This document shows, in pieces, positions 1 through 5,897 of a stretch of 13,538 nt of DNA. The position numbers were made by a program, and so were the translations under genes. Within the stretch, counting starts at the first letter, position 1. Every line of letters begins with the position of its first letter. This DNA is from Cytophagales bacterium. GTDB taxonomy: Bacteria; Bacteroidota; Bacteroidia; Cytophagales; Cyclobacteriaceae. The notes under the pieces are model-generated. The model did not search any database. It saw only the letters and a program-made list of their open reading frames with translations, and was not told where the DNA came from. The DNA lies in contig DNTA01000282.1 of the NCBI GenBank assembly GCA_003500135.1, positions 1 through 13,538 of the forward strand. The letters are read 5' to 3'.

Positions 1-268
1 TGGAACAGTTGACCAGTACAATTGATTCTATGATCTATAGATAGATATAAATAATTATGTGATCAGAATTAAATAAAACAGAAGGAATGCACAACTAAAC
101 TACCAAACCATGAAACACTCTACAAACCATCAAACTTACTTTTCTCTCAGTGCTAAAAACATCTCTTTTTGCACCCATAAAGTAACATTATCGTTAAATC
201 CCTTCCATCACTACTGATCTAAATATAGGAAGTATTTGTAATTATTAAATTTTATATGGGGAAATAAC
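1..268. other. AT-rich intergenic region with no recognisable gene
   Basis: No convincing coding region is visible on either strand. One frame is open from base 3 to a TAG at 42-44 and would give the last 13 residues of a plus-strand protein, but this is too short to judge. A 10-base perfect palindrome (ATCTATAGAT, 33-42) lies in the same spot and is unremarkable in such AT-rich sequence. The last part carries the leader of the next gene, with a purine-rich ribosome-binding stretch (GGGGAAA) shortly before its ATG at 269. I could not identify a clear TAnnTTTG promoter box. Confidence 0.5.
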
Positions 269-1540
269 ATGAAGTATTACTTTCGTAACAAATTTTCGCT
301 ATTGTCTGTTATTGTCATCCCTCCTCTCATTCTGATGTCATTAGCGCTAACAGTTTTTACTTATGAAGGCAAAGGTTTTTCAATCGGGATTGTAACAGAT
401 TATTACAGGTCTAATGAGTTGGATTCGGCTCTAAATATTCTGATTGTAGAAATCGATACAACCATTGGATCAGCAGGTAATATTGAATCAAAAAAGGAAA
501 ATATCTCATATGATAATAAAGATCAGTTGCAAGCGGCTTTCAACTATAATAAAACTATCCAAAATGCTGACTTTATGTTATTAATAAGTACAGAAAGGAT
601 TCAAGGTGTTTACAAAAAAGGGTATTTCCCTGTGCCTACTTTTGGCTTAGGAGCGCTTGATCCGAAAGTGCAGGGCATTCCGGATAATAACGGTAATTCA
701 GGAACATCAAACTTCACATATGTCTGGATGATGGGCGGTCTGGAATCCGAACTCAAGAATTTCAAAGAGCAGGTGCCTAATGAAAACTTAACCATTCTTG
801 CCGATTATGGTACAGCCTTATCATTACAAAGCGTTGATGGGAAAAATGAAGTTACCTTATTGGAAAACAAACTGGAGGCATCCATCCAGGTCCTTGAAAT
901 CGGCGATGATATAAGTGCCTCATTGGAAAAACTGAATCCTGTAACGGACGCGGTATTCAATACTAATCTGGGGTTAAGGTCAAGTGCCGATATTCAGGAA
1001 ATAGCTAACCATTCCATCGAAAAGAAATTACCATCTTTTTCCAACGAAAAAAATGATGTATACCAGGGGATTCTGGCTTCTTACAGTGATGATAACCGTT
1101 TTGATCAACTTACCCGAAAGCTTGGAGTTATGGTGGACGAGGCCTTAGGGGGCGCTCCATTGCAGGAAGTGGAGGTTCAAACCGTCAGTTACGAAAATCT
1201 GTATATCAACGAAGGATTTGCTGCCTCAACAGGGTTTGGGGTACCACTGGAAGTCGAATTTAATACCGAATCTATAAGGATGAAAGATGTTTTTCCAGCG
1301 TATCCACTTGAAGGGGTACTCGGGTTTGCATTTAATAAAAACCTGGACATAACCATCTCTAAGCCAGCTATACAGAATGTGAAGGCGGCGCGATCGGCTG
1401 TTCTTCCAAATCTTGACCTGGCTTTAGCAGGTTGTCATATCAATTCAAAAAGCGCCTATAATACAATGATATTTATTCCTTGCTCAACAGCTTTTTTTTT
1501 GGGTTCAGCTACAAGGAATATGAGTTTAATGAAGACCTAA
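269..1540 (+). CDS. Truncated ABC-type substrate-binding/TolC fusion protein (probable pseudogene)
   Basis: The 423-residue product starts with a basic stretch and a hydrophobic signal or anchor segment (about residues 9-31). Residues of about 35-320 look like the ABC_sub_bind type of periplasmic binding protein; IEKKLPSFS followed by GILASYSDDNRFDQL is typical. Around residue 355 the sequence changes to the beginning of a TolC-like outer-membrane efflux domain (NLDITISK, then VKAARSAVLPNLDL). In Bacteroidota, proteins with this order are usually about 900 residues, so some 400 residues of TolC domain are missing. The last 25 or so residues do not fit the family, but the frame beginning at 1501 after a nine-T run (1492-1500) reads GFSYKEYEFNEDLMK, which does resemble the next TolC segment, before a TAA at 1546-1548. 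I infer a slip in the T run plus loss of the 3' part. The binding domain might still be made, but export through TolC cannot work. The family assignment is from memory of the architecture. Confidence 0.7.
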   Translation: MKYYFRNKFSLLSVIVIPPLILMSLALTVFTYEGKGFSIGIVTDYYRSNELDSALNILIVEIDTTIGSAGNIESKKENISYDNKDQLQAAFNYNKTIQNADFMLLISTERIQGVYKKGYFPVPTFGLGALDPKVQGIPDNNGNSGTSNFTYVWMMGGLESELKNFKEQVPNENLTILADYGTALSLQSVDGKNEVTLLENKLEASIQVLEIGDDISASLEKLNPVTDAVFNTNLGLRSSADIQEIANHSIEKKLPSFSNEKNDVYQGILASYSDDNRFDQLTRKLGVMVDEALGGAPLQEVEVQTVSYENLYINEGFAASTGFGVPLEVEFNTESIRMKDVFPAYPLEGVLGFAFNKNLDITISKPAIQNVKAARSAVLPNLDLALAGCHINSKSAYNTMIFIPCSTAFFLGSATRNMSLMKT

Positions 1541-1549
1541 TGAAGTAAT

Positions 1550-2197
1550 ATGGCTGAGCGATTGTACAAAATACGATATTCAATCTTTCTTTTTAGCTTT
1601 CTGCTTGTCCTTTTTGGAGATATCCTTATTTCTCAGGAATGGGTTAAGTTGGCCCAAACTGTATTGATCTTACAAAACATGATTTTGAGCTTGATCTTAT
1701 TCATGCGAGCTAACGAACTAAAACGGATGGCTTTGGTGTTGCTTTTAACATTTGGCGCTTTCTTTAGTATTTGTGTTTATTTGATACCCGGTTTTTCAAG
1801 CTATCCTTTTTTGATCGTCTACTGGATTTATTTTCTGTTCGTCAGCTATCAGATCTATTATGATTTGATGTATGAAAAAAAGCTTGGCATTGAAACGATA
1901 TCAGCTGCTTTCTGCGGGTTCATTCTGCTTGGCACTGTTTTTAGCCTTTTGTTTGTGTCAATGGGTTCCGAAGGGGCTTTCAAAGGTCCTCAAGGGACGG
2001 TTTCAAACCCGGACTACCTGTATTTTAGTTTTGTTACCCTTTTAACAATAGGGTATGGTGATATTACACCCGTAACAGAGATTTCAAAGAAAATAGTGAT
2101 CCTACAAGGTATGATCGGACATTTTTATTCAGTTTTTGTGGTGGGGATAGTGATCGGAAAATTTTTGAATAATCAAAACGTCATAATGAAGGATTAA
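1550..2197 (+). CDS. Six-helix potassium channel protein (Ion_trans_2 pore)
   Basis: This 215-residue inner-membrane protein ends in a classic potassium-channel pore module. A transmembrane helix (about 117-137) is followed by a pore loop with the selectivity filter TIGYGD at 166-171, then a last helix (about 182-204). Four further hydrophobic segments precede it (roughly 11-27, 34-52, 59-78 and 84-104), giving a 6TM layout. I see no regularly spaced arginines of a voltage sensor and no RCK/TrkA-N domain after the pore; the protein stops about ten residues beyond the last helix. The likely role is passive, tetrameric potassium flux, with gating unknown. The ATG lies two bases after a TAA in one frame of the preceding broken gene and ten bases after the stop in its own frame, so it may be read from that gene's promoter. 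Channel identity is firm; physiological role is not. Confidence 0.85.
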   Translation: MAERLYKIRYSIFLFSFLLVLFGDILISQEWVKLAQTVLILQNMILSLILFMRANELKRMALVLLLTFGAFFSICVYLIPGFSSYPFLIVYWIYFLFVSYQIYYDLMYEKKLGIETISAAFCGFILLGTVFSLLFVSMGSEGAFKGPQGTVSNPDYLYFSFVTLLTIGYGDITPVTEISKKIVILQGMIGHFYSVFVVGIVIGKFLNNQNVIMKD

Positions 2198-2316
2198 TGT
2201 GTTTTGCAAAATATCATACCAAAAAATTAAATTCAATGAGTCCAATGTTTTAAAATAAACCTATAACACACGATTTTTTAATTAAACCAATTCTTAAATA
2301 ATGTAAATATGCAATT
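2198..2316. other. Intergenic region upstream of outer-membrane protein gene
   Basis: This stretch of about 120 bases is strongly AT-rich and has no open reading frame of note. It presumably holds the promoter for the outer-membrane protein and lipoprotein genes. A six-base inverted repeat (TGTGTT at 2198-2203, AACACA at 2265-2270) is followed by CG and six Ts, but the arms are about 60 bases apart, so I do not call it a terminator. No clean TAnnTTTG box was found. Confidence 0.35.
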
Positions 2317-3069
2317 ATGAAAAACATTAAAAAATTGAAAAGAAAGGTTTCGTGCTCATGCGCGACGAGACTTGTAGTACTCTTTCTCCTACTTTCGGTT
2401 GTAAATTTTGAAAGCGTGGGTCAGGAGACAGATGAGCCCAACGATTTTCGGGTTACCAAAGGCCGTTATTTTGGTTCTTTAACCTTTTCTCTGGATCAAA
2501 GAGAGGCGGAAAACGAAGACCAACTCCTTCGATATGTGATCGATCAGGACCGTTTGAACTACCGGATCAGGGGAAGCGCCGGTTATGCTATAAGGGACAA
2601 CATGACCCTTGGCGTCGGATTTGGCTACGGCAGGCAGCGCGAAGATGTTACTTTCGAGGATGAAGACGAAGGCCAGATAACTACCAAGCGTGTGGAGGAG
2701 GGCGTGGCAATTGTCCCGACCCTTCGAACTTTCGTGCCGCTCGGTAAAGGACAATTTCAAATTATTGTGCTCACCGAACTAAATTTGACATATGGCGAAA
2801 GCTTACAACGCAATTTTCTCGCAAATGACGTTGACAAAATACAGACCGATTTTTTTGAAGCCGGCTTAGGTGTAAGCCCTGGAGTGTTACTCTTTTTTGA
2901 TCGCAATTTTGCATTTGAAGTTACGGTCGGTTTGGCCGGTCTTACTACTCGTTTTGAAGAACAAATTGTAAACAATGATAGGGATAACAGAACAAGGATT
3001 GTAGAATCCGGAATTGACCTTCAAATCAATTTGTTACGTTTGGATCTGGGAATTGCGTATTACTTTTAA
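2317..3069 (+). CDS. Outer-membrane beta-barrel protein
   Basis: The 250-residue product has a strongly basic N-terminus, a hydrophobic core (about residues 19-30) and a probable signal-peptidase site near residue 35. The mature part shows alternating polar and hydrophobic strands separated by acidic turns, with glycine- and aromatic-rich segments such as GVGFGYGR, and ends in IAYYF with a terminal phenylalanine, the usual barrel-assembly signal. Length and pattern fit an eight- to ten-stranded barrel of the generic OMP_b-brl kind; there is no plug or TonB box. The next gene, for a surface lipoprotein, starts 12 bases downstream, so the two are probably co-transcribed and may work together at the outer membrane. 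No substrate can be assigned. The two cysteines near residues 13-15 lie in the signal region and do not form a convincing lipobox. Confidence 0.75.
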   Translation: MKNIKKLKRKVSCSCATRLVVLFLLLSVVNFESVGQETDEPNDFRVTKGRYFGSLTFSLDQREAENEDQLLRYVIDQDRLNYRIRGSAGYAIRDNMTLGVGFGYGRQREDVTFEDEDEGQITTKRVEEGVAIVPTLRTFVPLGKGQFQIIVLTELNLTYGESLQRNFLANDVDKIQTDFFEAGLGVSPGVLLFFDRNFAFEVTVGLAGLTTRFEEQIVNNDRDNRTRIVESGIDLQINLLRLDLGIAYYF

Positions 3070-3081
3070 ACCACAAAGATC

Positions 3082-4155
3082 ATGAAACTAAGAATTACAA
3101 TATATTTGATCATACTCATTTCAGGAACCATTTTACTTCAGGGTTGCATTCAAGAAGATAAATTTGGTTTATCCTCATTTAATGAAATAAAGGCCTTCGA
3201 GATACCCGGACAGGCAGGAACCTCAACCATTAATAAAGATGAGGGCACGATAACCATACCCATGGGGGAAGGGGTTGATCTGACCCAGTTAGCGCCCTCA
3301 ACAATTGAGATATCAAACCTCGCTAAGGTGGAGCCGGGCGTGGGAGAGGTACAGGATTTTTCTGAAACGGTCATCTACCGGGTAACCGCGGAGGATGGCA
3401 GTATTGCCGAATGGGCAGTCAACGTTATCCCGGCATTGCCCAATCCGCAATTGCCCAACTCAAATTTTGATCAATGGTATTCGGTAAGCGATTACATGCA
3501 GCCCGGCGAAAGCGCGGATAATACCGTTTGGGGCACTGCAAATCGTGGCGTAGCCATTGCCGGCGATGCCAATACCGTTCCGGAAGATCTGGGGGGTGGT
3601 GATTTTGCGGCTAAAATGACCAGTGTAGCGGCGCCTTTAATTGTGCGCATGGCAGCAGCTACGCTGTTTACAGGTAAGTTTACCGATGAGTTCCCAAGTC
3701 CTTCGAATCCAAGGTCTAATATTGATTTTGGAACACCATTCAGTGGCCGACCCTCAGCATTCAGGATTGATTATCGTTATTTGCCTGGCGCTTCATATGA
3801 AGATGCTGATGGTAATCCACTGCCGGGTGGAGATGAATGCGATATATATGTGCTTCTTCAAAAACGCGAGGGAGATCAGATCCAGAGAATCGGTACCGGA
3901 TGGTTTCGGGACGGCACAGAAGTAACGGACTGGACCAACCTGGAAGTAGAGATCAAATATGGTGAACTAACCGCATCCGATCCGGAATTTGAATACGCAG
4001 ATGTCCGACCTGAGGAGGGTGAGTCATGGGGCAATCCCGATGATGTACCCACTCATATTGTCGTGGTGTTTTCATCAAGCGCTCTCGGCGATTTCTTTAC
4101 CGGCGCCATTGGCAGCGAACTTTGGGTGAATAATTTTGATTTGGTCTATGAATAA
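3082..4155 (+). CDS. PCMD-domain surface lipoprotein
   Basis: The 357-residue product has a lipoprotein signal peptide ending in the lipobox LLQGC with Cys22 as the lipidated residue. Residues of about 31-115 form an Ig-like beta-sandwich of the kind common in Bacteroidota surface proteins (repeated short beta strands, YRVTAEDGS near its end). From about residue 120 to the C-terminus it matches my picture of the PCMD family (putative carbohydrate metabolism domain): LPNSNFDQWYS at the start, a central FRIDYRY strand, and the closing segment GSELWVNNFDLVYE. Members sit on the cell surface and are thought to bind or process glycans, but no enzymatic activity is established. It follows the beta-barrel gene by 12 bases, and a strong terminator comes right after its stop. 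There is no sign of truncation. The alternative is a plain carbohydrate-binding lipoprotein without catalysis. Confidence 0.75.
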   Translation: MKLRITIYLIILISGTILLQGCIQEDKFGLSSFNEIKAFEIPGQAGTSTINKDEGTITIPMGEGVDLTQLAPSTIEISNLAKVEPGVGEVQDFSETVIYRVTAEDGSIAEWAVNVIPALPNPQLPNSNFDQWYSVSDYMQPGESADNTVWGTANRGVAIAGDANTVPEDLGGGDFAAKMTSVAAPLIVRMAAATLFTGKFTDEFPSPSNPRSNIDFGTPFSGRPSAFRIDYRYLPGASYEDADGNPLPGGDECDIYVLLQKREGDQIQRIGTGWFRDGTEVTDWTNLEVEIKYGELTASDPEFEYADVRPEEGESWGNPDDVPTHIVVVFSSSALGDFFTGAIGSELWVNNFDLVYE

Positions 4156-4160
4156 AATTC

Positions 4161-4191
4161 AAAGAGCTGCGTATTTTTCGCAGCTCTTTTT
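4161..4191 (+). terminator. Intrinsic terminator after the PCMD lipoprotein gene
   Basis: A perfect 11-base-pair stem (AAAGAGCTGCG at 4161-4171 with CGCAGCTCTTT at 4179-4189) encloses a seven-base loop, and the descending arm runs into five Ts. It starts five bases after the TAA of the lipoprotein gene. The opposite strand has a weaker T-rich tail, so it may also stop transcripts of the convergent acetyltransferase gene, whose stop codon is about 75 bases away. Confidence 0.9.
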
Positions 4192-4267
4192 CATTGTTTT
4201 TAGTATCCCAAGTTTTACAAACTCGAAAAAGATACAGTAGAGTAGGCTTTGTATATGCAAGCCCATT

Positions 4268-5047
4268 TTATTGGACCACCTTTTCAACAATCTTATCAAA
4301 CCGGCTATCCATACAAACGCTGATGTCGGTGGTGACAAACTGCCCATCTAAGTACAAACTGAAAATAGTTGCAGGAGTGGGGGCATTCTGCGCCTGTTCC
4401 ATGGTTTCGAGTTTGATCACTTCCAATGACAGATCACGTTTTTTGGCAGTTTCACTCAAAGAATTGCGAACGTGAAACCCCGAATACGGACAACGGTTGG
4501 AGAAATAAACGAGGAGGCCATTTTTAGCGGGCAGTTTAGGGTTTCTAACACTTTCGGCAAAGGAAGGTGTGACTCCATTTTCACGGAGTTTATATACCAA
4601 AAGACTAAAGCCATCAGGAGTGCGACCTGTTTCTTCAAATCCCTGGCGCAGCAACCATTTGGTATCACTCATAAAATGAAACTTTTTGGTGCCGACTACA
4701 GTCACCAGGCCGTCTTTTCCCTGTGACCGGGCATCATCGATGGCATATTTGAGGAGTTCTTTTCCGTATCCATGGCCTTTGTATTTTCCCGATACCCAAA
4801 AGCAGTTAATCAACAGGTAATTCGGAGCAACAACGGGTACCCATCCTTTTTCGGCAGGTCCATATTCGATGAAAACTTTAGCGCGGGCATCGAGCCGGCG
4901 GAACACGTATCCGTTATCAAATTCGCGTTTGAGCCAATCCTTTTTCAATTCGTAACTTTCTTTACATTTCTTATCGGAAAAGGCACAACAGATATGTTCG
5001 TCGTCTATATTGATTTTGTTCAGAGTGATGAATGGTTCCATTTCCAT
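4268..5047 (-). CDS. GNAT N-acetyltransferase with C-terminal YoaP-like domain
   Basis: This 259-residue cytoplasmic protein has two parts. Residues of about 5-155 are a GNAT acetyltransferase fold; the acetyl-CoA pyrophosphate loop is seen as GKYKGHGYGKELL at 87-99. Residues of about 175-259 look like the YoaP-like domain found behind GNAT domains in Bacillus subtilis YoaP and relatives, a thioredoxin-like fold with the segment FSNRCPYSGF, where Cys186 stands at the position of the first active-site cysteine and no second cysteine follows closely. The acceptor substrate is unknown. The first ATG (5047) was chosen; a second in-frame ATG two codons later cannot be excluded, and neither has a strong ribosome-binding site. 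The gene stands alone, convergent with the lipoprotein unit and divergent from the sugar dehydrogenase unit. Architecture is confident, biochemical role is not. Confidence 0.82.
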   Translation of the reverse strand: MEMEPFITLNKINIDDEHICCAFSDKKCKESYELKKDWLKREFDNGYVFRRLDARAKVFIEYGPAEKGWVPVVAPNYLLINCFWVSGKYKGHGYGKELLKYAIDDARSQGKDGLVTVVGTKKFHFMSDTKWLLRQGFEETGRTPDGFSLLVYKLRENGVTPSFAESVRNPKLPAKNGLLVYFSNRCPYSGFHVRNSLSETAKKRDLSLEVIKLETMEQAQNAPTPATIFSLYLDGQFVTTDISVCMDSRFDKIVEKVVQ

Positions 5048-5152
5048 TAAGTTTCTCAGGTGATAGTAAATATAAGCATCATTCGCGACAACATTATGTC
5101 AGTAGGACCGCAAATTTTTGATTGATTTTACAAAAAAACCCTATCCGTATGA

Positions 5153-5260
5153 CAAGGCTCACATAAACTTGGTAAATCTGTGAAGAGAATTTATGATGGT
5201 AAGGAGCTGCAAAATACAAAGTACAGGTGTCTAAGTTGTGACGGCAATATTAACTTATGA
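5153..5260 (+). pseudogene. Possible 3' remnant of a zinc-ribbon protein (transposase-like)
   Basis: This frame runs from just after a TGA (5150-5152) to a TGA at 5258-5260 and encodes 35 residues. It contains a basic stretch (GKSVKRIYDGKEL) and then KYRCLSCDGNINL with a CxxC pair. The pattern resembles half of a zinc ribbon, as in the N-terminal regions of IS1- or ISXO2-type transposases, where a first CxxC, a basic GK-rich segment and a YxCxxC follow one another. There is no ATG; an in-frame GTG sits at 5180. No partner CxxC, catalytic domain or inverted repeats were found. It may be a chance reading frame, a degraded mobile-element fragment or a very small gene. Confidence is low and rests on the residue pattern alone. 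Confidence 0.25.
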
Positions 5261-5277
5261 TCAATAATAGGATGGCA

Positions 5278-5285
5278 TAAGTTTG
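5278..5285 (+). promoter_or_regulatory. Bacteroidota-type -7 promoter box for the dehydrogenase unit
   Basis: TAAGTTTG matches the Bacteroidota -7 consensus TAnnTTTG exactly. It lies 69 bases before the ATG at 5355, leaving a leader of about 60 bases. A clear TTG -33 element at the usual distance is missing (the nearest is much too far upstream), so this is a partial match. The same ten bases, ATAAGTTTGA, occur before the histone-like gene. Confidence 0.5.
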
Positions 5286-5354
5286 AATTCCTACCAGGTT
5301 TCGGAATTATCCCTTAATTTTTGGTGTTTTAAACTAAAACCATAACCTCAGATT

Positions 5355-5894
5355 ATGAACCGCAGAAAAGTAATTCAATCGATGGGATTGATCACTGCCC
5401 ATGCTATGTTTCCTACCTTGCTTAGCGCCTTTGCCAGTTGTGGTAAAGCCAACCGTGAAAAAGAAGAACTTCAGTTTTTTGATGAAAATGAATGGAATAC
5501 ACTGCTGCAGATACTGGATGTTATGATCCCCGGGACCGATACTCCTTCAGCAAGCGATGTGGGTACGCAGTATTTTTTGGATGAAATATGTACACATTGC
5601 ATGACGAAAGAACAACAGCAACTCATACACGAAGGATTCCAAATGTTTTTCAACCAAAAACAACCCCTGGAGGAAATGGTCAAGGAAGGTGACCGAAAAG
5701 CTTTTGATAAAGATGATGAGTGGGCCTGGTTTCGCGTGATCAAGCAATATGCTTTAATTGGGTTTTTTACGTCAGAGGCGGGTACTACGCAAGCCAGCAA
5801 CTATGTCAAATTTCCGGGAGACTACGTAGGTGAAATCGCTTTGGACGAAAACACCCTTAATTACGGCAAAACTAGTTTACGCTATTACCTCTGA
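5355..5894 (+). CDS. Gluconate 2-dehydrogenase subunit 3-family protein (small subunit of FAD sugar dehydrogenase)
   Basis: The 179-residue product has a twin-arginine-type export signal (NRRKVIQSMGL at 2-12), a hydrophobic core and a possible lipobox (AFASC, Cys29), so it is probably exported folded and may be lipid-anchored. The rest fits the gluconate 2-dehydrogenase subunit 3 family: MIPGTDTPSASDVG at 57-70, then FFTSEAGTT and KFPGDYVG near the C-terminus. In known enzymes this hitchhiker or chaperone subunit carries the signal-less GMC catalytic subunit through the Tat system and stays bound to it. The GMC gene starts four bases after this stop, strongly suggesting one operon and one complex. 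Length is normal for the family. The LacC-type subunit of glucoside 3-dehydrogenases is the closest functional analogue I know; substrate is inferred only. Confidence 0.85.
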   Translation: MNRRKVIQSMGLITAHAMFPTLLSAFASCGKANREKEELQFFDENEWNTLLQILDVMIPGTDTPSASDVGTQYFLDEICTHCMTKEQQQLIHEGFQMFFNQKQPLEEMVKEGDRKAFDKDDEWAWFRVIKQYALIGFFTSEAGTTQASNYVKFPGDYVGEIALDENTLNYGKTSLRYYL

Positions 5895-5897
5895 GCT

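Larger units (their letters stand above)
5048..5354. other. Divergent intergenic region with promoter and orphan zinc-ribbon-like frame
   Basis: This stretch of about 300 bases separates two divergent genes and must hold both promoters. On the plus strand a TAAGTTTG box lies at 5278-5285. A short open frame at 5153-5260 looks protein-like and is listed separately. No strong hairpin or riboswitch-like structure was found by eye. I found no clear promoter box for the minus-strand acetyltransferase gene. Confidence 0.45.

Noticed and set aside
33..42. 10-base perfect palindrome ATCTATAGAT
   Set aside because: Short palindromes are expected by chance in such AT-rich sequence, and no second copy or gene context gives it meaning.
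2198..2277. Inverted repeat TGTGTT/AACACA followed by a T run after the channel gene
   Set aside because: Arms are only six bases and about 60 bases apart, so a stable terminator hairpin is not supported.
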